Origin: DASXTS01 sp036505275
GTDB taxonomy: Bacteria; Actinomycetota; Actinomycetes; Mycobacteriales; Pseudonocardiaceae
Assembly (NCBI GenBank): GCA_036505275.1
Contig: DASXTS010000126.1
Span: 1 to 5,132 of the forward strand
Direction: 5' to 3'
DNA: 5,132 nt
The position numbers and the translations under genes are program-made. Below the pieces are notes generated by a model that searched no databases, was not told the origin of the DNA, and saw nothing but the letters and a program-made list of their open reading frames with translations. This document shows, piece by piece, positions 1 through 5,132 of the stretch (position 1 is its first letter; every line of letters starts with the position of its first letter).

Positions 1-1
1 C

Positions 2-901
<900 letters not shown>

Positions 902-930
902 CGGCCTGGCTGTGCCTGACACGTGTGTCT

Positions 931-935
931 GGAGG
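931..935 (+). promoter_or_regulatory. Ribosome binding site of glgB (GGAGG)
   Basis: GGAGG ends 7 bases before the ATG at 943. This fixes the glgB start and argues against the longer in-frame opening from ATG 829, which would overlap the end of glgE by 73 bp. The preceding bases 918-929 can form a weak 4-bp hairpin (GACA/TGTC). Confidence 0.85.
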
Positions 936-942
936 CGAAGAA

Positions 943-3177
943 ATGCCGACCGACAATCCACCCGACGCGTGCGCACCGGACCAGGATTCGGTGGACAGCC
1001 TGCTGCGCGGTGCGCACCACAATCCGCACGAAATCCTCGGGTCACATCCTCATCCCGGCGGGGTGGTGGTGCGCACACTGCGGCCGCACGCCGACGAGGT
1101 GCAGGTCGTCATCAAGGGCAACTCCCATCCGCTGCAGCGGGTGCACGAGGCTGGCTTGTTCTCCGGGCTGGTGCCGGAGCAGCCCGGCGACTACCGGCTG
1201 GCGGTGCGATACGGGGACCGGGTCGACACCGTCGACGACGCCTACCGGTGGCTGCCGACGCTGGGCGAGATCGACCTGCACCTGGTGGCCGAGGGCCGGC
1301 ACGAGCGGCTGTGGGACGTGCTCGGCGCGCACGTCCGCAGCTACGACACCCCCAGCGGCACGGTGACCGGCACGTCGTTCGCGGTGTGGGCGCCAACCGC
1401 GCAGGGCGTGCGGGTGAGCGGAGACTTCGACGGCTGGACGGGCAATGCGCACCCGATGCGGTCACTGGGCGCATCCGGGGTGTGGGAGGTGTTCGTGCCG
1501 GGCATCGGCGCCGGAACCCGCTACAAGTTTCGCGTCCTCGGCGCGGACGGCCAGTGGCGGGAGAAGTCCGACCCGCTCGCGTTCGCGACCGAGGTACCGC
1601 CCGCGACGGCGTCGGTCATCTACACGTCGCAGTACGAATGGGGGGACGCCGAGTGGATGCGGGCCCGGGCGCAGCGGCACCCCGTGGCGGAGCCGATGAG
1701 CATCTACGAGGTGCACCTTGGCTCGTGGCGGCAAGGGCTGGGCTACCGGCAGGCGGCCGAGCAGTTGGTCGAGTACCTGGGTGAGACCGCCTTCACCCAC
1801 ATCGAACTGTTGCCGGTTGCCGAGCACCCGTTCGGAGGATCCTGGGGCTACCAGGTCAGCTCGTACTACGCGCCGACCGCGCGCTTCGGCAGCCCGGACG
1901 ACCTGCGGTACTTCATCGACACCCTGCACCAGGCCGGCTTCGGCGTGCTCGTCGACTGGGTACCCGCGCACTTTCCCAAGGACGAGTGGGCGCTCGCCCG
2001 CTTCGACGGGACGCCGCTGTACGAGCACGCCGACCCGCGCCGCGGCGAGCAACCCGACTGGGGCACCCTGGTGTTCGACTTCGGCCGGCCCGAGGTGCGC
2101 AACTTCCTGGTGGCCAACGCGCTGTACTGGCTGGAGGAGTTCCACGTCGACGGGCTGCGGGTGGACGCCGTCGCGTCGATGCTCTACCTCGACTACTCGC
2201 GGCCCGAGGGGCAGTGGTTGCCCAACGTCTACGGCGGCCGGGAGAACCTCGATGCGGTGTCGTTCCTGCAGGAGATGAACGCGACCGTCTACCGGCAGCA
2301 TCCCGGCGTGGTCACCATCGCGGAGGAGTCGACCGCGTGGCCGGGGGTGACCCGTCCGACCCATCTCGGCGGGCTGGGCTTCGGCTTCAAATGGAACATG
2401 GGCTGGATGAACGACACGCTCGACTACGTCGGCCACGACCCGGTACACCGCAGCTACCACCACCACCAGCTCACGTTCTCGCTGGTGTACGCGCACAGCG
2501 AGAACTACGTGCTGCCGCTCAGCCACGACGAGGTCGTGCACGGCAAGGGCTCGCTGTGGACACGGATGCCCGGCGACGACTGGAACAAGGCGGCCGGGCT
2601 GCGCGCGCTGCTGGCCTTCATGTGGGCCCACCCCGGCAAGCAGTTGCTGTTCATGGGTGGGGAGATCGGCCAGGTCGGGGAGTGGGCGGAGGCGCGGTCG
2701 CTGGACTGGCAGTTGCTCGACGACCCGCTGCACGCCGGCATCCGCAAGCTGGTCGCCGACCTTAACCGGACCTACCGGGCGAGCCCGGCGCTGTACAGCC
2801 AGGACAGCGACCCCGCCGGCTTCCAGTGGATCGACGCCAACGACGCCGCCGACAACGTGCTCAGCTTCCTGCGGTTCGGCGCCGGCATCGGGCCAGACGA
2901 CCGGTCCGACCGCGACGGCGGGGAGGGCTCGTCGCCGACGGTGCTGGCCTGCATCGCGAACTTCGCCGGCAACCCGCACGAGGAGCACCGGGTCGGGTTG
3001 CCGGTCACCGGCACGTGGCGCGAGGTGCTCAACACCGACGCCGAGGTCTACGGCGGCTCGGGCGTCGGCAACCTCGGCGCCGTGGTCGCCGAAGCTCGAC
3101 CGTGGCACGGCCGTCCCGCATCCGCGGCCGTGCGGCTGCCTCCCTCCGGCGTGCTCTGGCTTGCGCCAGAGGCCTAA
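943..3177 (+). CDS. glgB: GlgB, 1,4-alpha-glucan branching enzyme
   Basis: GlgB cuts alpha-1,4-glucan chains and re-attaches the fragment through an alpha-1,6 bond, making glycogen branches in the cytosol. The protein is 744 aa, close to the 728-731 aa of the E. coli and M. tuberculosis enzymes. Order: N-terminal N1 domain with the HHNPHEILG motif (about residues 20-120), CBM48 with SFAVWAP and FDGW (about 140-230), GH13_9 barrel (about 250-630) and C-terminal beta domain (to 744). All four conserved regions are present: VDWVPAHF (from 337), GLRVDAVASM with nucleophile Asp408, TIAEEST with acid/base Glu461, and PLSHDEVVHGK with Asp529. Spacings of 53 and 121 residues match E. coli Asp405, Glu458 and Asp526. 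ATG 943 is chosen for its GGAGG site; an upstream ATG at 829 lies inside glgE. Residues 647-666 look like a lineage-specific hydrophilic insert in the C-terminal domain. glgE lies 41 bp upstream and pgi 50 bp downstream. Confidence 0.97.
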   Translation: MPTDNPPDACAPDQDSVDSLLRGAHHNPHEILGSHPHPGGVVVRTLRPHADEVQVVIKGNSHPLQRVHEAGLFSGLVPEQPGDYRLAVRYGDRVDTVDDAYRWLPTLGEIDLHLVAEGRHERLWDVLGAHVRSYDTPSGTVTGTSFAVWAPTAQGVRVSGDFDGWTGNAHPMRSLGASGVWEVFVPGIGAGTRYKFRVLGADGQWREKSDPLAFATEVPPATASVIYTSQYEWGDAEWMRARAQRHPVAEPMSIYEVHLGSWRQGLGYRQAAEQLVEYLGETAFTHIELLPVAEHPFGGSWGYQVSSYYAPTARFGSPDDLRYFIDTLHQAGFGVLVDWVPAHFPKDEWALARFDGTPLYEHADPRRGEQPDWGTLVFDFGRPEVRNFLVANALYWLEEFHVDGLRVDAVASMLYLDYSRPEGQWLPNVYGGRENLDAVSFLQEMNATVYRQHPGVVTIAEESTAWPGVTRPTHLGGLGFGFKWNMGWMNDTLDYVGHDPVHRSYHHHQLTFSLVYAHSENYVLPLSHDEVVHGKGSLWTRMPGDDWNKAAGLRALLAFMWAHPGKQLLFMGGEIGQVGEWAEARSLDWQLLDDPLHAGIRKLVADLNRTYRASPALYSQDSDPAGFQWIDANDAADNVLSFLRFGAGIGPDDRSDRDGGEGSSPTVLACIANFAGNPHEEHRVGLPVTGTWREVLNTDAEVYGGSGVGNLGAVVAEARPWHGRPASAAVRLPPSGVLWLAPEA

Positions 3178-3214
3178 CTCCCCCGCGGAGCGCTGGAATA
3201 CCTTGAGGAGCATC

Positions 3215-3220
3215 GGAGGA
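3215..3220 (+). promoter_or_regulatory. Ribosome binding site of pgi (GGAGGA)
   Basis: GGAGGA lies 7 bases before the pgi ATG at 3228. A second purine-rich stretch, GAGGAG at 3205-3210, is too far away to set this start. The 50-bp gap (3178-3227) shows no clear promoter or terminator, which suggests readthrough from glgB with independent ribosome loading. Confidence 0.85.
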
Positions 3221-3227
3221 GCACGCA

Positions 3228-4967
3228 ATGAGCAGGCCGGCCGGATCCGACCCTTCCAGCGCCACGGCTTCGCCGCAGTGGGCGGCCCTGCAGAACCACC
3301 TGCCGGAGGTGCGGGACCTGCACCTACGCGAGCTGTTCGCGACGGACCCGGCGCGCGGTGCAGAGCTGACCGCCCAGGCCGCCGACCTGTACGTCGACTA
3401 CTCCAAGCACCGGATCACTCGTGAGACGCTCCGCCTGCTGCTGGAGCTGGCCGATGCAGCGGACCTGCGGCCCCGGATCGACGCCATGTTCGCCGGCGTG
3501 CACCTCAACAACACCGAGGACCGCGCGGTACTGCACACCGCGCTGCGCCTGCCCCGCGACGCCGAGCTGCGCGTCGACGGCCAGGACGTGGTGCGCGACG
3601 TGCACGAGGTGCTCGACCGGATGGCCGACTTCGCGCAACGGGTCCGCTCGGGGGTCTGGACCGGCGCCACCGGCCGGCGGATCCGCACCGTGGTCAACAT
3701 CGGCATCGGCGGCTCCGACCTGGGCCCGGTGATGGCCTACGAGGCGCTTCGCGACTACACCGACCGGTCCCTGCGGTGCCGGTTCGTCTCGAACATCGAC
3801 CCGACCGACGTGTGGGAGAAGACCCACGACCTCGACCCGGCGGAGACGCTGTTCATCGTCGCGTCCAAGACGTTCACGACGTTGGAGACGCTGACCAACG
3901 CCCGGCTGGCCCGCAGCTGGCTCGTCGACGGCCTCGCCGCGGCCGGTATGTCCACAGCGGACGCCAGGGCCGCGGTGAGCAAGCATTTCGTGGCGGTCTC
4001 GACGAACGCCGACGAGGTCCGGGCGTTCGGGATCGACTCGGCGAACATGTTCGGGTTCTGGGACTGGGTCGGCGGCCGGTACTCGATGGAGTCGGCGGTC
4101 GGCCTGTCGTTGATGGTGGCCATCGGCCCGGACAACTACCGGGCGATGCTCGACGGGTTCCACGCGATGGACGAGCACTTCCGGACGGAACCGTTCGAGC
4201 GGAACGTGCCGGTGCTGCTGGCCCTCCTCAACATCTGGTACGTCGACTTCTTCGGTGCCGAGACGCACGCCGTACTGCCGTACTCGCAGTACCTGCTCAG
4301 GTTCCCCGCCTACCTCCAGCAGCTGACTATGGAGAGCAACGGCAAGTCCGTCCGCAACGACGGCACACCGGTATCGGTGCCGACCGGAGAGGTCTTCTGG
4401 GGCGAGCCGGGTACGAACGGGCAGCACGCCTTCTACCAGCTGATCCATCAGGGCACCCGGCTGGTGCCGGCCGACTTCATCGGCTTCGTGGAGCCGAACC
4501 ACGAGCTGATGGACGACAGTGCCGACGGGGGTGCCGACGGGGGTGCCGCCGGGGGTGCCGCCGGGGGTGCCGACGCGCACGGCCTCTTCATGTCGAACTA
4601 CTTCGCGCAGACAGCGGCACTCGCCTTCGGCAAGACCGCCGAGGAGGTGGCCGCCGACGGCACGCCCGCCGACCTGGTGCCGCACAAGGTGATGCCCGGC
4701 AACCGGCCGTCAACCTCGATTCTCGGCCAGCGGCTGACACCCGCGGTCCTCGGCCAGCTCGTCGCGCTCTACGAGCACATCACGTTCGTCGAGGGAGCGA
4801 TCTGGGGGATCAACTCCTTCGATCAGTGGGGCGTGGAGCTGGGCAAGGTGATGGCGAAGCAGCTCGTTCCGCTGCTCGCGGGCGAGGCCGGAACGGAGAA
4901 CCAGGACAGCTCCACCGCGACACTCATCGAGCGCTACCGCGCCGGGACGGCCAAGCGGTCGGGGTAG
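3228..4967 (+). CDS. pgi: Pgi, glucose-6-phosphate isomerase, with a Gly/Ala/Asp repeat insert
   Basis: Pgi reversibly converts glucose-6-phosphate and fructose-6-phosphate in the cytosol, serving glycolysis, gluconeogenesis and sugar-phosphate supply. The 579-aa protein has both SIS sugar-phosphate domains. Visible motifs are IGIGGSDLGP (158-167), ASKTFTTLETLTN with Lys214, DWVGGRYSMES (279-289, PGI signature 1, Arg284) and FDQWGVELGK (531-540, signature 2). Catalytic residues by motif are Glu369 in MESNGK, His400 in GTNGQHAF and Lys540. The Glu-His spacing of 31 equals that of the human enzyme (Glu358/His389). The His-Lys spacing is 140 against 130 in human, and the region includes the repeat at residues 432-449. 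As I recall, the M. tuberculosis enzyme has about 553 aa and no such repeat. ATG 3228 is supported by GGAGGA. TAG ends at 4967, 30 bp before the end of a converging gene. The family is certain; physical linkage to glgB suggests a role in feeding glucan synthesis, which is inference. Confidence 0.97.
   Translation: MSRPAGSDPSSATASPQWAALQNHLPEVRDLHLRELFATDPARGAELTAQAADLYVDYSKHRITRETLRLLLELADAADLRPRIDAMFAGVHLNNTEDRAVLHTALRLPRDAELRVDGQDVVRDVHEVLDRMADFAQRVRSGVWTGATGRRIRTVVNIGIGGSDLGPVMAYEALRDYTDRSLRCRFVSNIDPTDVWEKTHDLDPAETLFIVASKTFTTLETLTNARLARSWLVDGLAAAGMSTADARAAVSKHFVAVSTNADEVRAFGIDSANMFGFWDWVGGRYSMESAVGLSLMVAIGPDNYRAMLDGFHAMDEHFRTEPFERNVPVLLALLNIWYVDFFGAETHAVLPYSQYLLRFPAYLQQLTMESNGKSVRNDGTPVSVPTGEVFWGEPGTNGQHAFYQLIHQGTRLVPADFIGFVEPNHELMDDSADGGADGGAAGGAAGGADAHGLFMSNYFAQTAALAFGKTAEEVAADGTPADLVPHKVMPGNRPSTSILGQRLTPAVLGQLVALYEHITFVEGAIWGINSFDQWGVELGKVMAKQLVPLLAGEAGTENQDSSTATLIERYRAGTAKRSG
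4519..4574 (+). repeat. In-frame 12-bp tandem repeat (4.7 copies) inside pgi
   Basis: Four full units and an 8-base partial follow one another: GTGCCGACGGGG twice (4519-4530, 4531-4542), GTGCCGCCGGGG twice (4543-4554, 4555-4566), then GTGCCGAC (4567-4574). The units differ only at the eighth base (A or C), which changes Asp to Ala. The period is a multiple of three, so the protein reads ADGG ADGG AAGG AAGG AD at residues 432-449 and copy number could change without a frameshift. All eight repeat glycines are GGG or GGT and none is GGC, which dominates elsewhere in pgi. This fits expansion at the DNA level by slippage. It lies between the active-site His400 and the helix beginning LFMSNYFAQT, in a stretch that is variable between actinobacterial Pgi proteins, so it is probably a flexible surface loop. 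Confidence 0.95.
4527..4567 (+). other. Potential G-quadruplex motif on the pgi coding strand
   Basis: Four runs of five G (4527-4531, 4539-4543, 4551-4555, 4563-4567) are separated by exactly 7 bases each (TGCCGAC, TGCCGCC, TGCCGCC). This fits the usual consensus of four G-tracts of three or more with loops of 1-7. The G-rich strand is the coding strand, so the mRNA could form the fold as well. The loops are at the upper length limit and contain C pairs able to base-pair with G, so stability is uncertain. The motif match is directly visible; folding and any effect are inference. Confidence 0.6.
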
Positions 4968-4997
4968 GCCCTGGTCGGCAGTCGGGCGTAGGTCTGG

Positions 4998-5132
4998 TCA
5001 GCGGCCGCGGTCGGCCGGCAGCACACCGCGGGCGACGGCGGCCTCCAGTGCGTGGTGGTCGCGTTCGGTCTGGTCGGCGTAGGCTCGGGCGAACCGGCAC
5101 ATGGCTACGTCCAGCCTGTCGCCGCGGCCGAC
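4998..5132 (-). CDS. Probable DUF2252-family protein, C-terminal 44 residues (rest beyond right edge)
   Basis: Read on the minus strand, the frame is open from base 5132 to a TGA at 5000-4998. The tail contains FARAYADQTERDHHALEAAV followed by ARGVLPADRGR. The stretch A-Y-A-D-Q-T-E-R-D-H-x-A-L closely resembles the C-terminal end of DUF2252 (COG4320) proteins as I remember it, where an AYADQ(N/T)ERD(H/Y)xAL segment precedes a short Arg/Gly-rich end. DUF2252 proteins are usually above 400 aa and, to my knowledge, have no established biochemical function, so none is assigned. The gene converges on pgi with a 30-bp gap, so it belongs to a separate transcription unit. Only a small fraction is visible and the call rests on one motif. 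Codon use is GC-rich like its neighbours, with no sign of recent transfer. Confidence 0.7.
   Translation of the reverse strand, partial: VGRGDRLDVAMCRFARAYADQTERDHHALEAAVARGVLPADRGR
5002..5017. terminator. Weak candidate hairpin downstream of pgi
   Basis: CGGCCG at 5002-5007 and CGGCCG at 5012-5017 can pair as a 6-bp all-GC stem with a CGGT loop, beginning 35 bases after the pgi stop. There is no T-run after it in either direction, and it overlaps the last codons of the converging minus-strand gene. In DNA this rich in G and C such a stem may be chance. It is the only hairpin I noticed near the convergent gene ends. Confidence 0.2.

Noticed and set aside
3178..3190. CTCC/GGAG mini-stem after the glgB stop as a terminator
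   Set aside because: The stem is only 4 bp with a 5-base loop and no T-run, too weak to support termination between glgB and pgi.
1462..3228. 588-codon open frame on the minus strand opposite glgB
   Set aside because: Long antisense frames are expected opposite GC-rich genes with G/C third positions. The translation is low-complexity (Val, Arg, Pro, Gly, His) with no recognisable domain.
4519..4574. Repeat considered as a CRISPR array or regulatory iteron
   Set aside because: Units are contiguous with no spacers, only 12 bp long, and keep the pgi reading frame between conserved protein segments.
3324..4685. 453-codon open frame on the minus strand opposite pgi, with a Gly-Thr-Pro repeat
   Set aside because: The repeat is only the reverse reading of the pgi minisatellite, and the rest has shadow-frame composition. 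The plus-strand gene has every expected catalytic motif.

Overview
The window is high-GC DNA with strong G/C bias at third codon positions. It encodes glycogen and central-carbon enzymes of actinobacterial type. Motifs and gene order (glgE directly followed by glgB, as in Mycobacterium tuberculosis Rv1327c-Rv1326c) point to an actinobacterium. The genus cannot be fixed from this window. It is ordinary chromosomal metabolic DNA: I see no insertion sequence, phage gene, CRISPR array, tRNA or rRNA.

Layout: (1) 2-901, plus strand: the last 299 codons of glgE, maltosyltransferase, cut by the left edge but carrying all three catalytic carboxylates. (2) 943-3177, plus: complete glgB, glycogen branching enzyme (744 aa), starting at an ATG behind a GGAGG ribosome binding site. 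(3) 3228-4967, plus: complete pgi, glucose-6-phosphate isomerase (579 aa), with its own strong ribosome binding site. Near its 3' end it contains an in-frame 12-bp tandem repeat that also fits the G-quadruplex consensus. (4) 4998-5132, minus: the last 44 codons of a converging gene, probably a DUF2252-family protein, cut by the right edge. The gaps are short (41, 50 and 30 bp) and show no recognisable promoter, so glgE-glgB-pgi is probably one transcription unit.

How the genes fit together: GlgE extends alpha-1,4-glucans with maltose from maltose-1-phosphate, GlgB adds alpha-1,6 branches, and Pgi interconverts fructose-6-phosphate and glucose-6-phosphate, the precursor of trehalose and of glucose-1-phosphate. 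The cluster therefore links hexose-phosphate supply to alpha-glucan assembly. I found no new biological system. The most noteworthy items are the repeat/G-quadruplex motif inside pgi, the placement of pgi next to glgEB, and the unassigned DUF2252-like tail.
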